A stretch of 7,606 nucleotides of DNA, taken from positions 1-7,606 of the forward strand of contig VAXA01000234.1 of NCBI GenBank assembly GCA_005883365.1, written 5' to 3'. The DNA is from Actinomycetota bacterium. GTDB lineage: Bacteria; Actinomycetota; Thermoleophilia; Gaiellales; Gaiellaceae. How positions within the stretch are numbered: position 1 is the first letter of the stretch; every line of letters begins with the position of its first letter. The notes beneath the pieces are model-generated. The model saw only the letters and a list, made by a program, of their open reading frames with translations. It had not been told where the DNA came from and searched no databases. A program made the translations under genes and the position numbers. Positions 1-6,555 of this stretch are shown here, in pieces.

Positions 1-202
1 GGTCGCCGCCGCCGCGGCGAAGGCGTTCGCGACCGAGGCCGCGGTCACCGCGTGCGAACGGTCGATCCAGGTTCACGGCGGCATCGGCTTCACGTGGGAG
101 CATCCGCTGCACCGCTTCTACAAGCGCGCCCTCTGGCTCGAGGGCTTCGGCCGCCGGCCGGCCGAGCTGCATCTCGAGGTCGCGGACACACTGCTGACGT
201 AG
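1..202 (+). CDS. Acyl-CoA dehydrogenase, C-terminal fragment (5' end outside window)
   Basis: This is the last 66 codons of an acyl-CoA dehydrogenase, an FAD flavoenzyme that oxidises acyl-CoA to the 2-enoyl-CoA in beta-oxidation or related catabolism. The reading frame starts at base 2 and ends at TAG 200-202. The visible part is the end of the C-terminal helical domain. It contains the family signature IQVHGGIGFTWEHPLHRFYK at residues 23-42 of the fragment, where the QVHGG segment contributes to FAD binding across the dimer. The stop lies 13 bases before the most likely ligase start at 216, so the two genes are very probably co-transcribed with the SDR and thioesterase that follow. The C-terminal family is clear. 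The substrate class cannot be judged, because the catalytic region upstream is missing. Confidence 0.93.
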   Translation, partial: VAAAAAKAFATEAAVTACERSIQVHGGIGFTWEHPLHRFYKRALWLEGFGRRPAELHLEVADTLLT

Positions 203-215
203 GAAGATGAGCCGG

Positions 216-1823
216 ATGGACGGGCAGATGATGGACTTCCCGCTCACGCTCACGCACCTGTTGCGCCGGGCGGAGACGTTCTTCGGCGACGGCGAGATCG
301 TCACCCGCCTCCCCGACAACTCGTTCCACCGCACGAACCACCGCGAGACGCTGCAGCGCGCGCGGCAGCTCGCAGCTGCGCTGCGCAAGGCCGGCCTCGA
401 GCGCGGCGACCGCGTGGCGACGCTGTGCTGGAACCACCACCAGCACCACGAGGCGTACTTCGGCGTCCCGTGCGGCGGCTTCGTCCTCCACACGCTCAAC
501 CTCCGCCTCCACCAGAACGACCTCGCCTACATTGCGAGCCACGCCGGCGACCGCGGGGTGATCGTCGACCGCGCGCTTCTGCCCCTGCTCGAGCAGTTCC
601 GGGCGGAGACACCGATCGAGCACGTCTGGGTCGTGGAGGACTCGTACGAGGAGCTGCTCGCGACCGCCGATCCGGAGGAGTGGGAGGATCCGGAGCTCGA
701 CGAGCGCGAGGCGGCGGCGATGTGTTACACGAGTGGCACGACGGGCCGGCCGCGCGGAGTGGTCTACTCGCACCGCTCCTCCGTCCTGCACGCGCTTGGC
801 GTCGGCGCGAACAACCCGCTCGGCATGAGCGTCGGCATCGGCGACGCCGTCATGCCGGTCGTGCCGATGTTCCACGCGAACGCGTGGGGCTATCCGTACC
901 TCGCGACGATGCAGGGTGCGAAGCTCGTTTACCCCGGCCCGCACCTCGACCCCGACAGCCTGCTCGAGAACATGGAGCACGAGCACGTCACCTGGGCCGC
1001 GGGGGTGCCGACGATCTGGATGGGCATCCTCGCGCGCCTCGACGCCGAGCCCGGCCGCTGGGATCTCTCCGCGATGAAGGCCATGCTCGTCGGCGGCTCA
1101 GCGGTGCCGCGCGCGATGATCGCGGCCTTCGAGGGGCGACACGGGCTGCGCATCTGCCAAGGCTGGGGAATGACCGAGACGTCCCCCGTTGCGTCCACCG
1201 TCGCCCTCCCGTACGACCTCGCGGAGGCGGCCTCCGAGACGCGCTGGGACTTCCAGGCGACGGCCGGCTTCCCGCTCCCGTTCGTCGAGATCCGCGTCCG
1301 CGCCGGTGACGAGGATGTGCCGTGGGACGGCGAGTCCATGGGCGAGCTCGAGGTGCGCGGGCCGTGGGTGGCTGCCTCGTACTTCGATGCGCCCGAGTGC
1401 GCCGACCGCTGGACGGACGACGGCTGGTTCCGCACCGGCGACATCGTCTCCATGGATCCGCGCGGCTTCATCCAGATCAAGGACCGCTCGAAGGACGTGA
1501 TCAAGTCCGGCGGGGAGTGGATCTCCTCCGTCGAGCTCGAGAACGCGCTCATGGCTCATCGGGCGGTCGCCGAGGCGGCAGTTATCGCCGTGCCAGACGA
1601 GAAGTGGGGCGAGCGGCCGCTCGCGGCGGTCGTGCTCCGCGAGGGCGCCGCGGCGACGCCGGACGAGCTGCGCGAGTTCCTCGCCCCGCAGTTCGCGAAG
1701 TGGTGGCTGCCCGACCGGATCGAGTTCGTCGGCGAGATCCCGAAGACGAGCGTCGGCAAGTTCCGCAAGACGGCGCTCCGGGAGCAGTTCGCGGCCGAGC
1801 CCGCGCCGAGCGTCGAGACTTGA
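216..1823 (+). CDS. AlkK-like medium/long-chain fatty acyl-CoA ligase (AMP-binding)
   Basis: Acyl-CoA synthetase of the ANL superfamily. It activates a carboxylic acid with ATP to an acyl-adenylate and transfers it to CoA in the cytoplasm. With the start at 216 it is 535 residues. The phosphate-binding loop [11 protein letters not shown] is at residues 171-181, GWGMTETSP at 316-324, WFRTGD just before residue 420, the hinge and C-terminal motif [16 protein letters not shown] at 423-438, and [10 protein letters not shown] at 509-518 with the presumed adenylation lysine at 515. The start [15 protein letters not shown] resembles the MLGQMM beginning of Pseudomonas AlkK, as do [12 protein letters not shown] and [12 protein letters not shown]; this is from memory, not an alignment. 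ATG 216 has AGGA at 201-204 at good spacing. An in-frame ATG at 207 is possible, but it sits only two bases after that AGGA. The stop codon overlaps the TTG start of the SDR. The exact substrate is unknown: a fatty, oxo- or hydroxy-acid are all possible. Confidence 0.95.
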   Translation: MDGQMMDFPLTLTHLLRRAETFFGDGEIVTRLPDNSFHRTNHRETLQRARQLAAALRKAGLERGDRVATLCWNHHQHHEAYFGVPCGGFVLHTLNLRLHQNDLAYIASHAGDRGVIVDRALLPLLEQFRAETPIEHVWVVEDSYEELLATADPEEWEDPELDEREAAAMCYTSGTTGRPRGVVYSHRSSVLHALGVGANNPLGMSVGIGDAVMPVVPMFHANAWGYPYLATMQGAKLVYPGPHLDPDSLLENMEHEHVTWAAGVPTIWMGILARLDAEPGRWDLSAMKAMLVGGSAVPRAMIAAFEGRHGLRICQGWGMTETSPVASTVALPYDLAEAASETRWDFQATAGFPLPFVEIRVRAGDEDVPWDGESMGELEVRGPWVAASYFDAPECADRWTDDGWFRTGDIVSMDPRGFIQIKDRSKDVIKSGGEWISSVELENALMAHRAVAEAAVIAVPDEKWGERPLAAVVLREGAAATPDELREFLAPQFAKWWLPDRIEFVGEIPKTSVGKFRKTALREQFAAEPAPSVET

Positions 1824-2455
1824 GGGCTCTCGTCACGGGCGGCCGCGGCGGAATCGGCGCTGCGATCGTCGCAGCGCTGGGCGAGACGGAGACGGCCGTC
1901 CTCGACCTGCCCGAGTTCGACGTCGGCGAGCCGGAGGCCTGGCGGTCGCTCGAGGGCGAGTTCGACGCGGCCTTCCTCAACGCCGGCACCGGCAGCGGGT
2001 GCCCGGACGTGGCGGCGCTGACGAACGAGGAGTGGAACCGCATTCTCCGTGCGAATCTCGGAGGCGTCGTGTACGGGACCCGCGAGCTCGCGGCGAGGCT
2101 GATGCCTTCAGGCGGCTCAGTCGTCGCCACCGCCTCGCTCGCCGGACTCACATCGCTGCCACTCGATCCCGCCTACACCGCGACCAAGCACGCAGTCATC
2201 GGCTGGGTCCGCGCGGCGGCGCCGGGACTGCTGGAGCGCGGCATCCGGCTCAACGCGCTCTGCCCAGGCTTCACCGATACGCCGCTCCTGGCCGCGGAGC
2301 TGCGGGAGCGCGCAGACATCCCGCTCATGTCCGCAGCTTTCGTCGCCGAGGCGGCGCTGCGCGTGCTCGAGGATCCCGAGACGGGCCACGCGTGGGTCGT
2401 GCAGCCGAATCGCGTCGAGCCGTTCCGCTTCCCAGGGGTTCCGGGACCGCGATGA
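1820..2455 (+). CDS. Short-chain dehydrogenase/reductase (SDR), compact form, TTG start
   Basis: Classical-type NAD(P)-dependent oxidoreductase interconverting a carbonyl and a hydroxyl, 211 residues. Visible motifs in order: cofactor glycine motif TGGRGGIG at residues 6-13, an acidic Asp at about 29 at the end of the second strand (suggesting NAD rather than NADP), NAG at 54-56, the helix Asn at 79, catalytic Ser106, Tyr119 and Lys123 (YTATK), then PG at 149-150. All catalytic residues are present. The protein is shorter than the usual 240-260: the segment between strand 2 and the NAG motif and the substrate loop are both trimmed. The start is inferred. No ATG or GTG sits just ahead of the cofactor motif, whereas TTG 1820 overlaps the ligase TGA (TTGA) and gives the normal short lead into the Rossmann fold. 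A much longer open frame from 1322 is only ligase read out of frame. The 3' end overlaps the thioesterase start (ATGA). Likely acts on an acyl-CoA made by the ligase. Confidence 0.9.
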   Translation: MRALVTGGRGGIGAAIVAALGETETAVLDLPEFDVGEPEAWRSLEGEFDAAFLNAGTGSGCPDVAALTNEEWNRILRANLGGVVYGTRELAARLMPSGGSVVATASLAGLTSLPLDPAYTATKHAVIGWVRAAAPGLLERGIRLNALCPGFTDTPLLAAELRERADIPLMSAAFVAEAALRVLEDPETGHAWVVQPNRVEPFRFPGVPGPR

Positions 2456-2874
2456 GTCCCCGCGCGAGGAAGCCGTGGGGCGAGGCGCCGCCGCCTGATC
2501 CGCACGTCTGGAACACGCTCGGCTACCGCGGCGTCGAGCAGGCCGACGGCCGCGCGGTGCTCGAGTGGGACGCGACCCCGGAGTACTGCTTCCATGCGCC
2601 GAGCGGGCCGATCGTGCACGGCGGCATGGTCGCGGCGCTCCTCGACACCGCGATGGGCGGCGCGTGCTGGACGCTGATGGCGGAGGACGAGGACTTCCTC
2701 ACGGCCGACCTGCGCACCGAGTTCCACCGCTCGGCGCGGCCCGGCACGTTGCGGGCGGAGGGCCGGGTCGTGCAGCGGAACCGGCGCGTCGTCTTCTGCG
2801 CCGCCGAGCTGTACCAGGACGGCGAGCTCGTCGCGAGCGCCCGCTGCACGCAGATCGTTCGAAGCGCGTTGTAA
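2452..2874 (+). CDS. PaaI-type hotdog-fold acyl-CoA thioesterase
   Basis: A 140-residue single hotdog-domain protein of the PaaI/YbgC-like thioesterase group, expected to hydrolyse acyl- or aryl-CoA thioesters as a homotetramer in the cytoplasm. The signature VHGGMVAALLDTAMGGACW spans residues 55-73. His56-Gly57-Gly58 and Asp65 correspond to the usual active-site segment. The second half has the typical strand pattern TADLRTEFHRSARPGTLRAE, followed by an RRVVF strand and a final strand ending near residue 137. Length is normal for the family. ATG 2452 overlaps the SDR stop (ATGA), so translation is probably coupled, and no strong separate ribosome site is seen. It closes the ACAD-ligase-SDR operon and may release CoA from dead-end or product thioesters. 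The family is confident; the substrate is not known. Confidence 0.92.
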   Translation: MSPRARKPWGEAPPPDPHVWNTLGYRGVEQADGRAVLEWDATPEYCFHAPSGPIVHGGMVAALLDTAMGGACWTLMAEDEDFLTADLRTEFHRSARPGTLRAEGRVVQRNRRVVFCAAELYQDGELVASARCTQIVRSAL

Positions 2875-2915
2875 TGAACGGCAGCCGCCGCGAGATGAAG
2901 AGGTGACTCGCGTAC

Positions 2916-2921
2916 AGGAGG
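2916..2921 (+). promoter_or_regulatory. Strong Shine-Dalgarno AGGAGG for the membrane protein at 2931
   Basis: A full AGGAGG with a 9-base spacer before ATG 2931. It is the best ribosome binding site in the window and supports 2931 over the in-frame ATGs at 2961 and 2970. It marks a new translational unit after the coupled operon that ends at 2874. I could not recognise a promoter in the 56-base gap. Confidence 0.75.
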
Positions 2922-2930
2922 CGCCAACCG

Positions 2931-3773
2931 ATGACCGCTCACCTCAGACAGGCCGACCCGATGGCCTCGATGCCCGTAGCGACCCCCGATCTCGAGGCCG
3001 CGCTCGACGAGATTGCGCAGGCGATCGTGCGGCAGCCCAGCGGACCGCGCAGGCGTTTGTCCGCACCCCGGCCTCGCGTCGCCATCGTGGTCACGGCGAT
3101 AGCGCTCTTGATCGGCGGCGGTGTCGCGGCCGGTGCTGGACTGTTCAGCGCCCATACCGGCATCTTCCCGAGCAAGGCCGAGACGGCGATGGGCGGTCCC
3201 GGCGAGGCGCTAGACCCGGCCGCACCCGACTTTCGCGCCGTCGCCCTTCAAGTGGCTTCGGACATCCCGTACCCGGCGGGTTACGAGTCCTGGCGCGAGT
3301 TCCTGATCGCGGATGAGATCCGCATGGACAGCGGCTCCGGGCTCGTCTCGACCGGCGCACTCCACGGCTGGTTCGCGGCGAGCGCCTTTTGCGCGTGGGT
3401 ACGGAGCTGGCGGGACGCGGAGCTGGCCGGCGACAACGCCGGCGCGGCCCGCGCCGCCCAGGTCGTCGCTCAGGTGCCGGGCTGGAAGGCGGTCACCGAC
3501 GAAGATCCGCATCCCAACCCGTCGGTGCGCGGCGACGGCGGCTTTATGCAGTACACGCTCTTCGGCTGGATGCTGCCCTATCGCGATGCGGTGCTCGCCG
3601 GTGATCGCGGCCGCGTGGAGCACCTCCTCGAAAGCGGATACGGCGACAAGTGCTGGACGAGCGATCCCGGCTGGAGACGGCAGCTGGCGCTCCATCGGGA
3701 CGACTGGGGCAGGCTCTCGAAGGCAGCGCTCGGCGCAAAATACGGGCAATTCCTCGCAGGCGGTGGCTCGTGA
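2931..3773 (+). CDS. Single-pass membrane protein of unknown function, coupled to a sigma factor gene
   Basis: I do not recognise a named family. The 280-residue protein has a short N-terminal part (1-49) with an acidic helix around residues 18-34 and a basic stretch PRRRLSAPRPR at 39-49. One hydrophobic segment follows at about 50-72 (VAIVVTAIALLIGGGVAAGA), then a roughly 200-residue domain. By the positive-inside rule the N-terminus should be cytoplasmic and the large domain outside. That domain is rich in Trp and aromatic residues, has Cys154 and Cys241, and holds two similar segments, WRDAELAGD at 160-168 and YRDAVLAGD at 217-225. The stop overlaps the GTG of the following ECF sigma factor (GTGA), so the two are co-translated. 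The topology and pairing suggest a sensor or anti-sigma role, but no zinc anti-sigma motif (HxxxCxxC) is visible, and the gene precedes rather than follows the sigma gene. The function is inferred from context only. Confidence 0.8.
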   Translation: MTAHLRQADPMASMPVATPDLEAALDEIAQAIVRQPSGPRRRLSAPRPRVAIVVTAIALLIGGGVAAGAGLFSAHTGIFPSKAETAMGGPGEALDPAAPDFRAVALQVASDIPYPAGYESWREFLIADEIRMDSGSGLVSTGALHGWFAASAFCAWVRSWRDAELAGDNAGAARAAQVVAQVPGWKAVTDEDPHPNPSVRGDGGFMQYTLFGWMLPYRDAVLAGDRGRVEHLLESGYGDKCWTSDPGWRRQLALHRDDWGRLSKAALGAKYGQFLAGGGS

Positions 3774-4321
3774 GGCGTGCGGGCGAGGCTCCAGAAGCCC
3801 GCTTCGGGCAACTCTTCGACCAGACGCGTCGCGATCTGCTCGCCTACGCTCTTCGGCGCACCGACAGCGCGGAGGACGCTGCAGACGTGGTCGCCGAGAC
3901 TTATCTGATCGCTTGGCGGAAGCTCGACTCGGTCCCTGAAGGCGGCGAGGCGCGACTGTGGCTGTTCGGCGTCGCGCGAAACGTGATCCTGCGCGGGGCG
4001 AGTCGGGAACTCGCACTGCAAGCCGTCATCGATCGGCTGGCCTGCGTCCTTCGTGATGCGGGTCCGACCGTCGACCCGGCCGACGACGAACGGACGGCTG
4101 CTCTCCGCGTCGCAATCATGGCGCTGCCGGAACGCCAACGCGAGGTACTCCTCCTGACTGCGTGGGAAGGTCTGACGCCGAGAGAGGTTGCTGCTGTCAC
4201 GGGCGTTCCAGTGAACCTTGTGCGCGTCCGGCTACACCGCGCACGTTCGCGGCTCAAGCGCGAGCTGGCGGCGAGGGAGCCTACGGCGAGAGGACGTACT
4301 CCCAGCCCGGCTTCCAGATGA
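3770..4321 (+). CDS. ECF-type RNA polymerase sigma factor (sigma-70 family)
   Basis: A 183-residue sigma-70 family regulator of the extracytoplasmic-function type, which directs RNA polymerase to a small regulon. Region 2 covers about residues 12-75: FGQLFDQTRRDLLAYALRR, the acidic SAEDAADVVAETYLIAW, and WLFGVARNVI at 64-73. Region 4 covers about 118-166: ALPERQREVLLLTAWEGLT, then the helix-turn-helix PREVAAVTGVPVNLVRVRLHRA, then RSRLKREL. There is no region 3 and no extra C-terminal domain. GTG 3770 overlaps the stop of the membrane protein and sits the expected distance before region 2, so it is chosen over in-frame starts further upstream inside that gene. The last 17 or so residues (rich in Arg, Pro, Ser) lie beyond the conserved fold. 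Most of that tail is encoded where the gene overlaps the converging phosphatase gene. The partner membrane protein may control its activity. Target promoters are unknown. Confidence 0.92.
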   Translation: MRRAGEAPEARFGQLFDQTRRDLLAYALRRTDSAEDAADVVAETYLIAWRKLDSVPEGGEARLWLFGVARNVILRGASRELALQAVIDRLACVLRDAGPTVDPADDERTAALRVAIMALPERQREVLLLTAWEGLTPREVAAVTGVPVNLVRVRLHRARSRLKRELAAREPTARGRTPSPASR

Positions 4322-4814
4322 AGGGCGCGCCGATGAGCTCGTCGAGCTCCCGGCCGTTCGCCACTACCTCGAGGGCGAGCCGCGTGGCGCTGTGGCCGAT
4401 CACGAGCACCCGCTCGCCGTCACGCTCTTGGCGCAACTCGTCGAGGAAGCCCGCCACCCGCTCCACTGCCTGCCGCCAGCTCTCGCCGCCGGGATACGGC
4501 CTGTCGAGGTACGCGACGCGATCGTGCAGCGGCTCGGCAGTCCCGTTCAGCTCGCCGTAGTCACACTCGCGGAGGCGCGCGTCCTCGATGAGTGGCAGCG
4601 CCGAGCCCCCGAACGCGATCTCGGCCGTCTCGACCGCGCGCCCGAGGTCCGAAGTGAAGACGACGGCGATCCCGTCGTCGCGCCGGCGCTCCCCCAGCTC
4701 CCGGGCCCGCTCGCGCCCCGCCGCCGAGAGCCGGCCCGGCAACCAGCCGGTCGCGATCCCAGCCTCGTTGTCCTCGCTCGTAGAGTGGGTCTCGTAGACG
4801 ACGTCGACGATCAT
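4281..4814 (-). CDS. Histidine phosphatase superfamily protein with altered RHG motif
   Basis: A 177-residue protein of the branch 1 histidine phosphatase (phosphoglycerate mutase-like) fold. Seen in order: YETHSTSEDN at residues 7-16, where the canonical RHG becomes THS but the phospho-acceptor His10 is kept; GWLPGRLSAAGRERA at 23-37; FTSDLGRAVETA at 53-64 with Arg59; RLRECDYGELNG at 80-91 with Glu83; and VLVIGHSATRLAL at 136-148 with the second catalytic His141. The first phosphate-pocket Arg is therefore missing while His10, Arg59, Glu83 and His141 remain. I recall similar ETH-type proteins in actinobacteria, annotated only as histidine phosphatase family. It may be an active phosphatase of altered specificity or a weak one. 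ATG 4814 overlaps the GNAT stop (ATGA), so it is the third gene of a minus-strand operon. Its 3' end overlaps the sigma gene by 41 bases. Confidence 0.88.
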   Translation of the reverse strand: MIVDVVYETHSTSEDNEAGIATGWLPGRLSAAGRERARELGERRRDDGIAVVFTSDLGRAVETAEIAFGGSALPLIEDARLRECDYGELNGTAEPLHDRVAYLDRPYPGGESWRQAVERVAGFLDELRQERDGERVLVIGHSATRLALEVVANGRELDELIGAPFIWKPGWEYVLSP

Positions 4815-5371
4815 CCGCGGCGCGCAAGCCGTCGCTCGAGGTTCGCCTTCACGTTAGGCCAGTCGTCGTCGATCACGGCGTAGATCGCGGAGTCGCGCCG
4901 CTCGCCGCCTCGCACGACCATGTCCTTGAGCGCTATCCCTTCGAGCTGGGCCGGCAGCGCCTCGAGCGCGGCCCGCGAGCGCTCGTTCGTCGACTCCGTC
5001 TTGAAGGAGACGCGACGATAGCCCTCGTCCTCGAAGGCATGGCGCAGGAGCAGGTATTTCGCCTCGGCGTTGGCGCCACTCGACCACGCGTCGGGGACGA
5101 GCCACGTGTTGCCGATCTCGACCGCGAGGTCGTGCGGGCGGTCGTTGGCGTAGCTCGTGTGACCGACGAGGCGGTCGTCGAAGTAGTGCGCGAAGCCCAT
5201 CTGGATCGAGGCGTACCACTCGTCGAACAGCTCGGGCGACTCGTGGGCGCTGACCCGCTGAAGCGCCCAGATGCGCGGATCGCGCGAGATCGCGAACAAC
5301 TCGTCGTGGTGATGATCCTCGAGCGGCTGGAGCCGCACGCGCGAACCGTGCAGCACTACGTGAAGCGCCAT
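4811..5371 (-). CDS. GNAT family N-acetyltransferase, RimJ/RimL-like
   Basis: A 186-residue acetyl-CoA-dependent acyltransferase of the GNAT fold. The start GSRVRLQPLEDHHHDELFAI (9-28) is the usual RimJ/RimL-like opening strand and helix. The central strands include FDDRLVGHTSYAN (64-76) and AVEIGNTWLVPDAW (83-96). The acetyl-CoA pyrophosphate-binding helix is at about 97-115 (SSGANAEAKYLLLRHAFED), followed by the strand RRVSFKTESTNERSRAALE (119-137). Members acetylate protein N-termini, amino groups or small molecules; the acceptor here cannot be told. ATG 5371 overlaps the 3' end of the ACAD gene by 16 bases and its stop overlaps the phosphatase ATG, so the three genes form one transcript. 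A far longer open frame continues upstream to 7546 in this reading frame, but beyond 5371 it is only the other strand of the ACAD and kinase genes. Any link to acyl-CoA metabolism is inferred from position. Confidence 0.9.
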   Translation of the reverse strand: MALHVVLHGSRVRLQPLEDHHHDELFAISRDPRIWALQRVSAHESPELFDEWYASIQMGFAHYFDDRLVGHTSYANDRPHDLAVEIGNTWLVPDAWSSGANAEAKYLLLRHAFEDEGYRRVSFKTESTNERSRAALEALPAQLEGIALKDMVVRGGERRDSAIYAVIDDDWPNVKANLERRLARRG

Positions 5372-6555
5372 GTTCCACCGTCCTCGAAGTCGCGGAGGAT
5401 ACGTCGCGCGACGACGGCCTTGTGCACCTCGTCGGGGCCGTCGTAGATCCGCCCGCCGCGCGCCATCCGCCACATGAGCGCGAGGGGCGTGTCCTCGGTG
5501 AGGCCGAGGCCGCCGTGCACCTGGATCGCCCGGTCGAGCACCTCGCCGAGCACGCGTGCGGCGTGGAACTTGATCAGGGAGATCTCGACTCGCGCCTCGT
5601 CTCCTTCGTCGAGCCGATGCGCCGCCTGCAGCGTCATCAGCCGGCAGGCCTGGATGTCGGCAGCCGACTCGGCGATCCAGTTCTGGACGGTCTGCTTCTC
5701 GGCGAGCGGGCTGCCGAAGGCCTCCCGCTCGAGCGCGCGGGCGCACATGAGCTCGAAGGCGCGCTCCATCTGCCCGAGCCAGCGCATGACGTGGAGGATG
5801 CGGCCCGGCCCGAGGCGCTTCTGCGCGATCCGGAAGCCGTCGCCGAGCCCGCCGAGTGTGTTCGCGAGCGGCACGCGGACCCCGGTGAAGCGCGTCTCGC
5901 AGTGCGTCCCCCAGCCGCGGCCCTCGTGTCCCATGACCGGAATTCGGCGGACGAGTTCGTAGCCGGTCGTGTCGGTTGGGACGAGGATCATCGAGGCGCG
6001 CCGGTGAGGCTCGGCCTCCGGCTCGGTCACGACCATCGCGATCGCGAACGCTGCGCCGTCGGCTCCGGACGAGAACCACTTGTGCGCGTCGATCACCCAG
6101 TCGTCGCCATCGCGCTCGGCGCGGCCCTGGAGGAGCGTCGGATCGGAGCCCGCGACCTCGGGCTCGGTCATGCCGAAGAAGGAGCGCACCTCGCCGGCGA
6201 CGAGCGGCCGGAGGAAGCGCTCCTTCTGCTCGTCGGTGCCGTAGAGGTGGAGGATCTCCGCGTTCCCGGCGTCCGGCGCCTGGCAGCCGAAGATCAGCTG
6301 CGCGACGAAGCTGCGGCCGATCTCCTCGTTGAGATACGCGTATTCGAGGAATCCGCTCCCCGATCCGCCCGCCTCGGGCGGAAGGTGCGGCGCCCAGAGA
6401 CCTGCCTCCTTGGCCTTTGCCTGCAGCTCGGGCACGAGCGCATCGGCCGCCTCGTCCTCCAGTGTCAGCGCGCGTTCGTTCGGATAGACGTGCTCCTCCA
6501 TGAACGCGCGAACGCGCTCGCGCCGGTCGACCACAGCGGCGATGATCGCAGACAT
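5356..6555 (-). CDS. Acyl-CoA dehydrogenase, ACAD10/ACAD11/LvaC-like
   Basis: A full-length acyl-CoA dehydrogenase of 399 residues. The N-terminal helical domain includes FMEEHVYPNE (18-27) and GLWAPHLPPEAGGSG (52-66). The middle FAD/substrate domain has FFGMTEPEVAGSDP (126-139) and WVIDAHKWFSSGA (153-165). The C-terminal domain has PLAEKQTVQNWIAESAADIQ (283-302), IQVHGGLGLTEDTPLALMWR (344-363) and RIYDGPDEVH (369-378). Where classic medium-chain enzymes have the catalytic Glu in YEG, this protein has Asp372 in YDG. The DGPDEVH form is, as I recall, typical of the ACAD10/11 branch. In that branch the partner is a kinase domain, and the enzymes process 4-phospho-acyl-CoA made from 4-hydroxy acids. 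The start at 6555 gives the usual distance to EEHVYP and has GGAG ten bases upstream; open sequence to 6702 lacks family residues. The gene is divergent from the kinase at 6554 and heads the GNAT-phosphatase operon. Confidence 0.94.
   Translation of the reverse strand: MSAIIAAVVDRRERVRAFMEEHVYPNERALTLEDEAADALVPELQAKAKEAGLWAPHLPPEAGGSGSGFLEYAYLNEEIGRSFVAQLIFGCQAPDAGNAEILHLYGTDEQKERFLRPLVAGEVRSFFGMTEPEVAGSDPTLLQGRAERDGDDWVIDAHKWFSSGADGAAFAIAMVVTEPEAEPHRRASMILVPTDTTGYELVRRIPVMGHEGRGWGTHCETRFTGVRVPLANTLGGLGDGFRIAQKRLGPGRILHVMRWLGQMERAFELMCARALEREAFGSPLAEKQTVQNWIAESAADIQACRLMTLQAAHRLDEGDEARVEISLIKFHAARVLGEVLDRAIQVHGGLGLTEDTPLALMWRMARGGRIYDGPDEVHKAVVARRILRDFEDGGTWRFT

Noticed and set aside
90..986. 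A 298-codon minus-strand frame opposite the ligase
   Set aside because: Antisense shadow of the ligase, Arg/Val/Ala-rich with no domain signature.
1322..1819. N-terminal extension of the SDR frame inside the ligase gene
   Set aside because: The residues are Arg-rich out-of-frame ligase sequence, and the Rossmann motif starts right after TTG 1820.
2874..2906. A ten-codon frame ATG 2874 to TGA 2906 overlapping the thioesterase stop (TAATG)
   Set aside because: Too short to judge, with no ribosome site of its own and no recognisable motif. It could be a coupling leader but is more likely chance.
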